Assembly (NCBI GenBank): GCA_003170275.1
Contig: PNAM01000012.1
Coordinates: 98,217-139,188 of the forward strand
Source of the DNA: Myxococcales bacterium
GTDB lineage: Bacteria > Myxococcota_A > Polyangia > Palsa-1104
Length of the DNA stretch: 40,972 nucleotides
Direction: 5' to 3'
Shown: piece after piece, positions 8,183 through 16,465 of the stretch
Position numbering within the stretch: the first letter of the stretch is position 1
Layout of the letters: each line of letters starts with the position of its first letter
Notes under the pieces: model-generated
The model's input: the letters and a program-made list of their open reading frames with translations, nothing else
Databases searched by the model: none
What the model was told of the DNA's origin: nothing
Position numbers and translations under genes: made by a program

Positions 8183-8503
8183 ATGTCACAGGGAGTCGGG
8201 GAGACGGGGAGCCCAGATGATTGGTTGTCGGAGCAGATCATCGGGGCGTGTATCGAGATCCATCGCCACCTTGGGCCAGGCCTCCTGGAATCATTATATG
8301 AGGAGTGCCTCTGCCACGAGCTGAGGTTGCGCGGCCTCGTATTCGCGCGACAGGTGGCGGTGCCGGTGCGCTACAAAGGAGCAACTCTCAACTGCGACTA
8401 TCGCCTAGACGTCGTGGTCGAACAGCGAATCATCGTCGAAATCAAGGCCGTCGAGCAGCTCGCTCCCATCCATCAGGCTCAGCTCTTGACCTACGCCGCC
8501 TGA
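8183..8503 (+). CDS. GxxExxY protein (PD-(D/E)xK-like), C-terminally shortened
   Basis: A 106-residue member of the GxxExxY family (PDDEXK_3 superfamily). The eponymous motif is GPGLLESLY. The PD-(D/E)xK-like core follows as [19 protein letters not shown] (Asp, then E-x-K). Family members are usually about 120-130 residues and continue past LLTY with a strand ending in a LLINF-type motif. Here the frame stops two residues after LLTY, so roughly 20 residues are missing. The annotated ATG lies just outside the left terminal inverted repeat, and the first dozen residues are encoded by the repeat itself, so translation may really start further in (for example TTG near SEQIIG). It appears to be the cargo of the element at 8187-8556. 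Confidence 0.8.
   Translation: MSQGVGETGSPDDWLSEQIIGACIEIHRHLGPGLLESLYEECLCHELRLRGLVFARQVAVPVRYKGATLNCDYRLDVVVEQRIIVEIKAVEQLAPIHQAQLLTYAA
8187..8211. repeat. Left terminal inverted repeat of GxxExxY unit
   Basis: Begins CACAGGGAG and continues with two CGGGGAG-type units separated by single variable bases. The reverse complement of 8532-8556 matches it at 23 of 25 positions. Confidence 0.75.
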
Positions 8504-8531
8504 CCCAAAAACACTTTTCTGATCTTCCCGC

Positions 8532-8556
8532 CTCCCCGCCTCCCCGCCTCCCTGTG
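8532..8556. repeat. Right terminal inverted repeat of GxxExxY unit
   Basis: Reads CTCCCCGCC, TCCCCGCC, TCCCTGTG on the plus strand, which is the reverse complement of the left copy with two mismatches. It lies 29 bases past the stop of the GxxExxY gene and 36 bases before the end of the M2 peptidase gene. Confidence 0.75.
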
Positions 8557-8591
8557 AATCCGGAATCCGAGGAGAGAGCGAAGATCGATGA

Positions 8592-10379
8592 CTACCAGCC
8601 GATCGTCTTGCCCTTGAGCTGCTCGTCGAACCACGCGTTGAGCGGCGCGAAGTAGTCGAGCATGGCGCGCGTCGACAGCGGCTCGCCGGTGGCTTCCTTG
8701 AGCACCACGCGCCACGGGCGGGTGGCGCCCTGCTTCATGATGCTGCGCAGAAAGTCGCCCACCTCTTTGTGGCCGAAGTAGTTGCAGCTGTGCGGGTCCT
8801 GCTTGAGGATCTTCCGGCAGATGTGATCGTGCAGCTGGTACTTGATCACCGTCGAGAGCGAGTAGTTGTAGTACTGCGCGGGCAGATCGTTGATGTGGGT
8901 CTTGGTGCACGCGTCGCACGCGTCGGGCAGCTGCGAGCGATCCGACGGCGGCGCCACGCCCTGATACTTGGCCACGTACTCCCACCAACGCTTCTGCCAC
9001 TCGGCGGGCGGCAGATCCTTGGCGTACACGTCGTGCTCCCAGTGCGCCATGGTGCCGGCCGACCAGCCCATGAACGGGATGGCCGCGTCGAGCGCTTCGT
9101 TGAGCAGGTTGGCGCGCTCGTCGATCTTGGTCGACTCGGGCAGCACGCCCACCGCCTTCAGGTAGCTCGGCTGCGACGCGGCGATCGCCGCCAGATCGCC
9201 CATCGCCTCGTGCATGGCGCGGTTGGCGCCCTGGCGCAGCATGGGCGGCACCTCCGGGCGCGAGTACGACATGAAGTAGTAGGCGTGGCCGAGCTCGTGG
9301 TGCGCGGTGCGGAACCACCAGCCGTTGTTCTTCACGCTCATGAGCGAGCGGATGTCCTCGTTCAGATCGATGTGCCAGCACGACGCGTGCGAGTTCTTCT
9401 TGCGCTTCGATCCGGCGGCCACCGGATACATGTCCGAGCGCTCCCAGAAGGTCTTGGGCAAAGGCGGAAACCCGAGCGACACCCAGAAGCGCTCGGCGGA
9501 CTGCACGATCCACTCCGGCTTTTTGTCCTTGAACAGCGGATCGAGATCGACCGAGCCCTCGGCCACGCCCAGCCACTCCTGCGACCAGCGATTGTTGATC
9601 CAGTGCGCCGGGATCAGCTTGGGCACCGGCTGCTTGTAGCGCGCGGCCAGCTTCTCGCGCACCCACGCGTGCATCTTGAGGAACATGGGCCGCGCGTCGG
9701 CGAGGAAGCCGTCGAGCATGGTCATCATCTCGGCGTCGGTCATGTCGTAGTCGGCGACTTGCAGCGCGAAGTAGTCGGCGTGCTTCAGCTCGCGCGCCAC
9801 CTGGTTGCGCAGCGTCTGCAGCGTCGCCAGCCCGGCCTTGAGCGGCGCGCCGATCTGCTTGGACGCCTCCCACGCGCGCTTGCGCAGCTCGAGATCGGTC
9901 GACTTCTGCAGGATGTCGTCGATGTCGTTGGCGGTGACCGGCTTGCCGTCGAGCTTGTAGGTGAAGCCGTCCATGGTCGAGGACTGGCGCGACTCGGCGG
10001 CGACGCGCGCCTTGACCACGTCGGGGATGGTGCCCGGACCCTCGGCCGCGCCCAGCAAGATCTTGTCGAGCTCGCGCGCCACGATCGGCGGCAGCTCCTT
10101 GCGGTGCGCGAGCAGCGCGCGACAGGTGTCGATGACCACCTTGTCCCCCGAGAACACCGCCAGCGCGGTGTTGGCCGCGGTGCGCTCGCCCTCGTGCGCA
10201 TCGGACACGTCGGTGGACGCGCTCCACTGCGCCTCTTGCGACACGCGGATCAAACCCACGTACAGCGAGTCGAACAGCTTGAGAAACTCGTTGGCGCTCT
10301 TTGCCGCAGGGGTCGCAGGCGCGGCAGCGAGCGACAAGCTCGAGGATAGGAGGACCGCGAGGCAGGTTGTCACTTTCAT
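8592..10379 (-). CDS. Secreted M2 family peptidyl-dipeptidase A (ACE-like)
   Basis: A 595-residue exported zinc dipeptidase related to angiotensin-converting enzyme. After a signal peptide (hydrophobic core CLAVLLSSSLSLAAA), the whole chain matches the M2 fold. The zinc site is HELGH (residues 361-365, preceded by an extra His), with the third ligand Glu391 in HEAMGD, and the QGAN segment conserved in the family lies between them. It removes C-terminal dipeptides from peptides, presumably in the periplasm or outside the cell. I chose the ATG at 10379, which has AAGGTG upstream, over a GTG three codons earlier. The start is only 35 bases from the start of the divergent aldo/keto reductase, so their promoters must overlap or lie inside each other's gene. 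Confidence 0.95.
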   Translation of the reverse strand: MKVTTCLAVLLSSSLSLAAAPATPAAKSANEFLKLFDSLYVGLIRVSQEAQWSASTDVSDAHEGERTAANTALAVFSGDKVVIDTCRALLAHRKELPPIVARELDKILLGAAEGPGTIPDVVKARVAAESRQSSTMDGFTYKLDGKPVTANDIDDILQKSTDLELRKRAWEASKQIGAPLKAGLATLQTLRNQVARELKHADYFALQVADYDMTDAEMMTMLDGFLADARPMFLKMHAWVREKLAARYKQPVPKLIPAHWINNRWSQEWLGVAEGSVDLDPLFKDKKPEWIVQSAERFWVSLGFPPLPKTFWERSDMYPVAAGSKRKKNSHASCWHIDLNEDIRSLMSVKNNGWWFRTAHHELGHAYYFMSYSRPEVPPMLRQGANRAMHEAMGDLAAIAASQPSYLKAVGVLPESTKIDERANLLNEALDAAIPFMGWSAGTMAHWEHDVYAKDLPPAEWQKRWWEYVAKYQGVAPPSDRSQLPDACDACTKTHINDLPAQYYNYSLSTVIKYQLHDHICRKILKQDPHSCNYFGHKEVGDFLRSIMKQGATRPWRVVLKEATGEPLSTRAMLDYFAPLNAWFDEQLKGKTIGW

Positions 10380-10414
10380 GCGCCGCACCTTACCACCAGG
10401 AGTAAAGTCCGCGC

Positions 10415-11377
10415 ATGAACTACCGCGCGCTCGGCAAGACCGGCATCCAGGTGTCGGAGGTCGGCTACGGCGCCTGGGCGATCGGCGGCGCGATGTGGGG
10501 CGGCAAGCGCGACGACGACGCGCGCGAGTCGCTCGAGCGCGCGCATCAGCGCGGCGTGCGGCTGGTCGACACCGCGCTGGTCTACGGCGACGGGCACTCC
10601 GAGCGGCTGGTGGGCGCCTTCGCCAAGCGGCACCCCGACGTGGCGGTGGCCACCAAGGTGCCGCCCAAGGCCATGCAGTGGCCCGCGCGGCCGGGCGCCA
10701 AGCTCGAGGAGTTCTTCCCCGCGGCGTGGATCCGCGAGTGCTGCGAGCGCAGCCTGCGCAACCTGGGCGCGGAGCGGATCGATCTGTTGCAGCTGCACGT
10801 GTGGGCCGACGCGTGGACCGATCGCGACGAGTGGTACGGCGAGCTGGTGAAGCTGCGCGAGGCGGGCAAGATCCGCGCGATCGGGATCTCGATCAACTCG
10901 CACGATGCGAAGTCCGCGCTGCGCGTGGTGGCGGCCGGGCGCGTCGACGCGCTGCAGGTGTTCTTCAACGTGTTCGATCAGTCGCCCGAGGACGAGCTGT
11001 TCCCGGCCTGCCAGAAGCACGGCGTGGGCGTGCTGGCGCGCGTGCCGTTCGACGAGAGCTCGCTGACCGGCAAGCTGCGCGCGGACACCAAGTTTCCGCC
11101 CGGCGACTTCCGCAGCGAATATTTCGCCGGCGCCTTGTTGAAGCAGACCGTCGAGAAGGTGGAAGCGATGCGGCCGATCCTCGAGGACGCGGCCGGCAGC
11201 ATGGCGCGCGGCGCGTTGCGTTTCTGCCTGTCGCATCCGGCGGTCAGCGCGGTCATCCCCGGCATGCGCACCGCGCAGCAGGTCGACGAGAACTGCGCCG
11301 CCTCCGACGACGGACCGCTTCCGCCCGAGGTGCTCGCCAAGCTGCGCCCGTTCCGCTGGGTCCGCTCGCCCTACTGA
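10415..11377 (+). CDS. Aldo/keto reductase
   Basis: A 320-residue NADPH-dependent oxidoreductase of the AKR superfamily. The TIM-barrel start NYRALGKTGIQVSEVGYGAW is typical. The catalytic tetrad is visible: Asp and Tyr in DTALVYGDGHSE, Lys in VATKVPPK and His in LLQLHVWAD. The C-terminal cofactor loop includes VSAVIPGMRTAQQVDEN. The substrate is unknown. AGGAG lies about 12 bases before the ATG. The end overlaps by 7 bases the end of the convergent ABC permease/CPBP gene (stop at 11371), so no terminator separates the two. Confidence 0.94.
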   Translation: MNYRALGKTGIQVSEVGYGAWAIGGAMWGGKRDDDARESLERAHQRGVRLVDTALVYGDGHSERLVGAFAKRHPDVAVATKVPPKAMQWPARPGAKLEEFFPAAWIRECCERSLRNLGAERIDLLQLHVWADAWTDRDEWYGELVKLREAGKIRAIGISINSHDAKSALRVVAAGRVDALQVFFNVFDQSPEDELFPACQKHGVGVLARVPFDESSLTGKLRADTKFPPGDFRSEYFAGALLKQTVEKVEAMRPILEDAAGSMARGALRFCLSHPAVSAVIPGMRTAQQVDENCAASDDGPLPPEVLAKLRPFRWVRSPY

Positions 11378-13356
11378 CGCCGGCTGTTTCGCAAGATCGA
11401 GAGCGCGACCAGCGCGACCATGCAGCCCGCCGCGAGCGCAGGCGTCGACTCCATCACGCTGCCGACTGCGGCGTAGCGCACCGACAGCATGCCGAGCGCG
11501 TTGTTGACCAGGTGCGCCAGCGCGCCGGCCAGGATCGAGCCGCTCTCGAGGGTGGCGAAGCCGAGCAGCGCGCCCATCAGCGACGCGACGATCATGTGAA
11601 ACGGGTTCAGGTGCATGAGCCCGAACGCCAGCGCGCTGCCGCCGATCGCCACCCAGCGCGAGCCGCTGTTGGACAGGCCGCTCAGCACCACGCCGCGGAA
11701 GCACGCCTCTTCCGCAATCGCCGGCAGGATCGCGATCGCCGCCAGGACCGCGCCGCCCTGCGCGCTGAACAGCGCCTTGAGCGTATCGTTGTACTCGCGC
11801 GCGCCCTCGAAGAAATGGAGCAGCACCTTGGCGGCCATCCCGCCGACCGCCCACAGGCTGACCGCGAGCAGCAGCGCACCGGCCCAGCCGCGCAGCGTCG
11901 GCCAACGCAGCGAGAACGTCGCGCGCGCATCGAGCCGCAACAGGCGCGTCCAGGCGAGCGCCGGCAGCAGCATCAGCCCGAGCTGCGTCACCGCCAGCAT
12001 GCCGAGCACGCCGACGCGCTGCGGATCGGCCCACAGCGATCCGTAGTAGACCAGCACCAACAGCACGACCACGAACATCACCGCCGAGCCCGGCGTGGGC
12101 GTCGCGTGCACGCGGCCGCGGCGGCCAAACACGTCGCGCCACGGCTTCTCGCCCGAGAGCAGCACCTGCTCGGTCTCGAACACGCGCGAGGCGAGCAGGA
12201 TCGCCGCCGCCGAATAGGCCAGGTTGGCGACCGTGACCACGAAGAACATCTCGACGCTGGCGCGACCGGTCATGAGCTGGCGCACCAGCAGCGCCATGTT
12301 GCACACCGGGACCAGCGCGGTGGCCGGCGTGAGCTCGACGCCCGGTAGAAAGCTGACCATCGCCGGCAGGAGGACCAGCAACAAGATCGGCGTGAGATAG
12401 GACTGCGCCTCGCGAAAGCTGCGCGCAAACACCGCCATCGCCAACAGCAGCGCGGAGAGGAAGAACGCGCCCGGCAACATGGTCACGAACACCAGTAGCG
12501 CCGTAGAGAAGTGAAACCCGAGCTCGATGTGCTCCGAGAGCGCCGCGAACTGGCGCGACAGCGCGAAGATCATCGCCACCAGGTTGGCCATCGCGCCGAT
12601 CACCGCGACCAGCACCACCGTCAGGTATTTTCCGGCGACGATCTCGATCGGGTGGATCGGCGCGCACAAGAGCGTCTGCAGCGTGCCGCGCTCCTTTTCG
12701 CCGGCGGTCAGATCGATCGCCGCGAGCATGCCGCAGGTGATCATCACGAACAGCAGCACGATCGGCAGCGCGCGGCCGGCCAGGTCCGCGCCGCGTTTGG
12801 CCTTCGACGACAGATCGGCCGACTTCACCGTCAAAGGATGCGTGAAGCTGGCCGGGAGCCCGTGTCGCTGAAGGCGCGCGGCGAGCTGGGTCTCGTTCCA
12901 CTTGGAGAGCACGCCGCGCAGGCGCGTCTCGGCGCTGTCGGAGCGATTGTTGATCGAGTCGTACCAGACCTCGAGCTCGCCCGATCCGTCTCGAGCCACG
13001 AGCGCCGGCACGTCGGCCGCGACGCCCAGCACCAGCTCGACGCGCTTCGACTCGATCAGCGCGCGCGCCTCTCGCTCGGCGTCGGGCGGGATGGCGTCCT
13101 TGCGCTCGAGGATCTTGAGCCCGATCTGCTTCTCCAGCGCGTCCTGCGTCTCCGCCGGCAGCGGTCCCCACACCACCACCGACGGCTCGAGCGACTTGCG
13201 CGCCTGGTTCTCCACCGCGCTCAGCTTGCCGAGCAAGAGGAACATCAGCGGATGGATGAGCACCGGCAGCACGAACATCGCGAACAGCGTGCGCCGGTCG
13301 CGCAGCGTCTCGCGCAGCTCCTTCCAGAAGATCGTCGAGACGATCGACCACCTCAT
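11371..13356 (-). CDS. ABC-2 (NatB-like) permease fused to CPBP intramembrane protease
   Basis: A 661-residue membrane protein. The N-terminal ~400 residues are a NatB-type ABC exporter permease: one N-terminal helix ([21 protein letters not shown]), a large extracytoplasmic loop, then a helix bundle with [16 protein letters not shown]. The C-terminal ~250 residues are a CPBP (CAAX-type) glutamic protease domain with EEACFRG, a His in LMHLNP and a final HLVNN motif, all seemingly intact. Its ATG overlaps the TGA of the ATPase gene (ATGA). NatB-CPBP fusions occur in several phyla; whether the protease processes an exported substrate is unknown. It is the last gene of the NAD-salvage run. Confidence 0.92.
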   Translation of the reverse strand: MRWSIVSTIFWKELRETLRDRRTLFAMFVLPVLIHPLMFLLLGKLSAVENQARKSLEPSVVVWGPLPAETQDALEKQIGLKILERKDAIPPDAEREARALIESKRVELVLGVAADVPALVARDGSGELEVWYDSINNRSDSAETRLRGVLSKWNETQLAARLQRHGLPASFTHPLTVKSADLSSKAKRGADLAGRALPIVLLFVMITCGMLAAIDLTAGEKERGTLQTLLCAPIHPIEIVAGKYLTVVLVAVIGAMANLVAMIFALSRQFAALSEHIELGFHFSTALLVFVTMLPGAFFLSALLLAMAVFARSFREAQSYLTPILLLVLLPAMVSFLPGVELTPATALVPVCNMALLVRQLMTGRASVEMFFVVTVANLAYSAAAILLASRVFETEQVLLSGEKPWRDVFGRRGRVHATPTPGSAVMFVVVLLVLVYYGSLWADPQRVGVLGMLAVTQLGLMLLPALAWTRLLRLDARATFSLRWPTLRGWAGALLLAVSLWAVGGMAAKVLLHFFEGAREYNDTLKALFSAQGGAVLAAIAILPAIAEEACFRGVVLSGLSNSGSRWVAIGGSALAFGLMHLNPFHMIVASLMGALLGFATLESGSILAGALAHLVNNALGMLSVRYAAVGSVMESTPALAAGCMVALVALSILRNSRRQ

Positions 13357-14081
13357 TTGCGCTCCGCCTCGTCCATGCGGCGCAGGAACACCTCGGCGAG
13401 CGTGCGGGCGCCGGCGCGCGCGCACAGCTCGGCGACCGTGCCCTGATCGATGATGCGGCCCTCGTGCAAGAGAAGCACGCGATCGCACAGGTACTCGGCT
13501 TCGCCCATCACGTGCGTCGAGAACAGCACCGCCTTGCCGGCCGTGCGCGCGCGCTCGATCGCGTCGAGGAGGAAGCGCCCGGTGACGATGTCCAGCGCGG
13601 TGGTCGGCTCGTCGAGCACCAGCGCCGGCGGATCGTGCAGGAACGCGCGCGCGATGTTGGTCTTCTGCTTCTGGCCCGCCGAGAGCGTGGCGCAGCGACG
13701 GTCGGCGAAGTCGGTCATGCGCAGCTCGCCGACCAGCTTCTCGATGCGATCGGTGATCACCTGCGGCGCAAGCCCGTGCAGCCGGCCGAAGTAGCGCAGC
13801 ACCTCGCGCGGCGTGAGCCGTTGGTACAGCGCGGTGTCGCCCGAGAGGAAGCCGAGCCGCCGCTTGACCTCGAACGCGTCCTCGACCGTGTCCACGCCGT
13901 CGACGCGCGCGCTGCCGCTCGACGGCGTCAAGATGCCGGCCAGCATGCGCAGGATGGTGGTCTTGCCGGCGCCGTTCGGTCCGAGCAGCCCGACCACCTC
14001 GCCCGCCGCGACCTGAAACGTGATCCCGTCGGCGGCGGTGACCGCGCCGTAGCGCTTGGTCAACGCGTCCGCGTCGATCAC
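13353..14081 (-). CDS. ABC transporter ATP-binding protein (NatA-like)
   Basis: A 242-residue ATPase. Walker [10 protein letters not shown], signature LSAGQKQK, Walker B ALVLDEPT and H-loop STH are all present. The C-terminal extension is short. It powers the NatB-like/CPBP permease encoded just downstream (ATGA overlap). The start is a GTG at 14081, which overlaps the TGA of the GH31 gene (GTGA); the open frame upstream of it is only a shadow of the GH31 gene. The pair resembles sodium-extruding NatAB exporters, but the substrate cannot be read from the sequence. Confidence 0.93.
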   Translation of the reverse strand: MIDADALTKRYGAVTAADGITFQVAAGEVVGLLGPNGAGKTTILRMLAGILTPSSGSARVDGVDTVEDAFEVKRRLGFLSGDTALYQRLTPREVLRYFGRLHGLAPQVITDRIEKLVGELRMTDFADRRCATLSAGQKQKTNIARAFLHDPPALVLDEPTTALDIVTGRFLLDAIERARTAGKAVLFSTHVMGEAEYLCDRVLLLHEGRIIDQGTVAELCARAGARTLAEVFLRRMDEAERK

Positions 14082-16465
14082 CAGCGCGCCCGCAAGGTCA
14101 GCGCGCGCGTAGACGAGCCGCCCGCGGTGGTCACCTGTGCGACCACGCCGGTTGCGTCCGAGATCTGCAGCGTGCCGTCGCCGATCGTCTGCACCGAGAG
14201 CTCCCGATCCGCAGCAACGATCGTGACCGGCGCGCCATTCCACGACGCCGTCGGCGTGCCGCCCGGCTCGCGCGCGCTGGTCAGGTGATAGGCGAGGCCG
14301 CCCGCCTCGACGAAGTCGCCGTCCGCGCCCAGGTACGCGATCACCTCGCGCCCGTCGCCGACCTGCGCCAGCCCGACCACCGTCGCATCGCTCGCCGGCG
14401 CGAGCGTATCGATCGGATCGGGCAGCATCACCAGCACCGTGCCCGAGCGCACGAACAGCGGCAGCTCGGTCACCGGCGCATCCACGTCGACCGACACCGG
14501 CCCGTCGATCGGCGCGCCACCCAACAGCGGAATCCAGTGGCCCGCCGGCAGGTACACCGTGCGCGACACCGCGCCCCCGGTCAGCACCGGCGCGACCAGG
14601 ATCGCCGGACCGAGGAGAAACTGATCCTTCAACCCCCAGGTCTTCTCGTCGGCGGGAAAGCCGAGCGCCACCGCGCGCATGAGCGGCGCGCCGGTCAGGC
14701 TGGCGTCGGTCGCGGCCGCCTCGAGGTACGGAAACAGTCGCGCGTGAAACGTCGCCCACCGCTTGTAGTGCGCCAGGGTCTCGGCGTCTCTCTGAAAGCT
14801 CCACTCGAGCGCCGGCTGCACGCCGTGGTGCGTGCGCATGATCGGCGAGAGCGCGCCCAGCTCGGTCCAGCGGAAGAACAGCTCCTTGGTCGAGGTCGGG
14901 TGGTTGGGCGCGGTCTGATAGCCCGCGATGTCGCTGCCGTAATAGGGCAGCCCCGCCACGCCCAGGCCGAGCCCGATCGGCACCACCGTCGGCAGCCCAT
15001 CGTCGGGCGCGAACTCGGTGCTCTGATCGCCTCCCCACACCACCTGGTGCCCGACCGGCTGCGAGCCGTTGTGCCCCGAGCGCACGAACACCAGCCGGTC
15101 GAGGCCGTCTGTGCGCGCGCCGAGCACGCGGTCGTTCAGCTTCTGCCACAACAGCGGATACTGATCGTGCATCGCCTGGGCGTCTTCGCCCGACGCGAGC
15201 TTGGCGTCGACCGGCAGCCACTCGCCGTAGTCGGCCATCCAGCCGTCGAAGCCGAGATCGAGCGCGCTGTTCAGGTAGCCGGCCAGGAAGTCGCCCGCGG
15301 CCGGATTGGTCAGATCGAGCAGCGAGGTCTGGGTGAAGCGCGCGCCGTCGAACAGGTACGGCGAGCCATCCGGTCGATGGATGACGAAGCCGCCGTCGAC
15401 CGCGGCCTGGTAGTGCGCGGCGTCGCTCTCGACGAAGGTGTTGAAGTAGGCGAGGAACTTGAAGCCCGAGGCGTGCAGCTCCGACGCCAGCTGCTCGACG
15501 TCGGGGTAGAGCGTGCGATCGACGCTCCACTGGTAGGTGAGGCTGTAGTTGTCACCCGCTTGCGCGCCGCCCGCCCAGTCCTCGGTCCAGATCACCGACG
15601 AGGGGATGTGGTTCTGCCGCAACACCTGCGCCACCTGACGCACCGACGCCGAGCCCTGGATGGCGTCGTTCCACGGCGCGAAGGTGAACGGCGGCGGCAC
15701 CGGCGCGCGCCCTTCCAGATCCGACTTGCGCGCGATCACCTCGAGCGGCGAGGCTCCGTAGAACAGATGGAACGAGAGCGTTCCCTCCCACGCCTCGACG
15801 CGCCACGCATCGGGCGTCTCGGAGCACATCGCGAACACGCTGCGCCGCGTGGTATCGGCGCGCACGCCGTAGTTGCGGCTCGACAAGAAGAACGGCACCG
15901 GGAAATAGCTCGAGTGACGCGTCCCCCGAAAGAACCAATCGCCCGGCGGATCGTCGGTGTCCACCTTGCCGATCCCCTGCTCGCTCACCCAGATCGGCAC
16001 CGTCTGCCCGCGATGATCCACGTCGGCCGTCTGTGCGCCAAACCCGAGGAAGTGCTCGTCTGGCTGGCAGCGAAACGCCGCGGTCGCGCGGTTGACGCCG
16101 CTCCCCGACAGCACCACCTGCAACACCCCATCCGCCACCCGCGTGATCTCGCCGTGCCCCCCGCCTTCGACATCGAATGACACGCCGTCGGCGCGCGGCA
16201 CGATCTTGGAGAACCCCCGCGCCACCTGCCACGCCGGCGCGCTCTCGTCGATGTTGAAGCTCCCGTACAGCTCCATGAAGGTCGCGGTCGCCGTGCGAAA
16301 GCCGATCATCGTGCCGTCCAGGATCGCCGTCCCGTCGGCGCGCGCGATCACCATCCGCGCGCCGTCCGGCTCGAGCCGCACGGTCACGTCTCCGAGCGGC
16401 ACCGTCACCGGCGACGCCGCGCAGCCCGCCACCAACAGCGCCACCAGCGCGGTTACTTTTGCCAT
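14078..16465 (-). CDS. GH31 family alpha-glycosidase lipoprotein
   Basis: A 795-residue glycoside hydrolase with a lipoprotein signal peptide (LLVAGC, lipid-bearing Cys15). The GH31 catalytic nucleophile is Asp412 in GWMADYGE and the acid/base is Asp480 in WGGDQSTE; GSDIAGY is also conserved. The stretch WTEDWAGG followed by YQW resembles the YihQ/sulfoquinovosidase branch, but the Arg-x-x-Trp that reads the sulfonate in E. coli YihQ is not seen, so an alpha-glucosidase or other alpha-glycosidase role is more likely. Its first 13 bases overlap the end of nadE. Placement between nadE and an ABC exporter is odd for a glycosidase and may reflect simple operon accretion. Confidence 0.92.
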   Translation of the reverse strand: MAKVTALVALLVAGCAASPVTVPLGDVTVRLEPDGARMVIARADGTAILDGTMIGFRTATATFMELYGSFNIDESAPAWQVARGFSKIVPRADGVSFDVEGGGHGEITRVADGVLQVVLSGSGVNRATAAFRCQPDEHFLGFGAQTADVDHRGQTVPIWVSEQGIGKVDTDDPPGDWFFRGTRHSSYFPVPFFLSSRNYGVRADTTRRSVFAMCSETPDAWRVEAWEGTLSFHLFYGASPLEVIARKSDLEGRAPVPPPFTFAPWNDAIQGSASVRQVAQVLRQNHIPSSVIWTEDWAGGAQAGDNYSLTYQWSVDRTLYPDVEQLASELHASGFKFLAYFNTFVESDAAHYQAAVDGGFVIHRPDGSPYLFDGARFTQTSLLDLTNPAAGDFLAGYLNSALDLGFDGWMADYGEWLPVDAKLASGEDAQAMHDQYPLLWQKLNDRVLGARTDGLDRLVFVRSGHNGSQPVGHQVVWGGDQSTEFAPDDGLPTVVPIGLGLGVAGLPYYGSDIAGYQTAPNHPTSTKELFFRWTELGALSPIMRTHHGVQPALEWSFQRDAETLAHYKRWATFHARLFPYLEAAATDASLTGAPLMRAVALGFPADEKTWGLKDQFLLGPAILVAPVLTGGAVSRTVYLPAGHWIPLLGGAPIDGPVSVDVDAPVTELPLFVRSGTVLVMLPDPIDTLAPASDATVVGLAQVGDGREVIAYLGADGDFVEAGGLAYHLTSAREPGGTPTASWNGAPVTIVAADRELSVQTIGDGTLQISDATGVVAQVTTAGGSSTRALTLRARW

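Larger units (their letters stand above)
8187..8556. mobile_element. Candidate small mobile unit carrying a GxxExxY gene
   Basis: A 370-base segment bounded by 25-base inverted repeats that agree at 23 positions. The only gene inside is the GxxExxY nuclease-like gene. No transposase, resolvase or obvious target-site duplication is seen, so if mobile it would depend on a host or trans-acting enzyme, or on the encoded nuclease-like protein. Called from the repeat geometry alone. Confidence 0.5.

Noticed and set aside
14078..16465. Sulfoquinovosidase (YihQ) function for the GH31 enzyme
   Set aside because: Local resemblance exists, but the sulfonate-reading Arg-x-x-Trp is not seen and no sulfoquinovose pathway genes are near.
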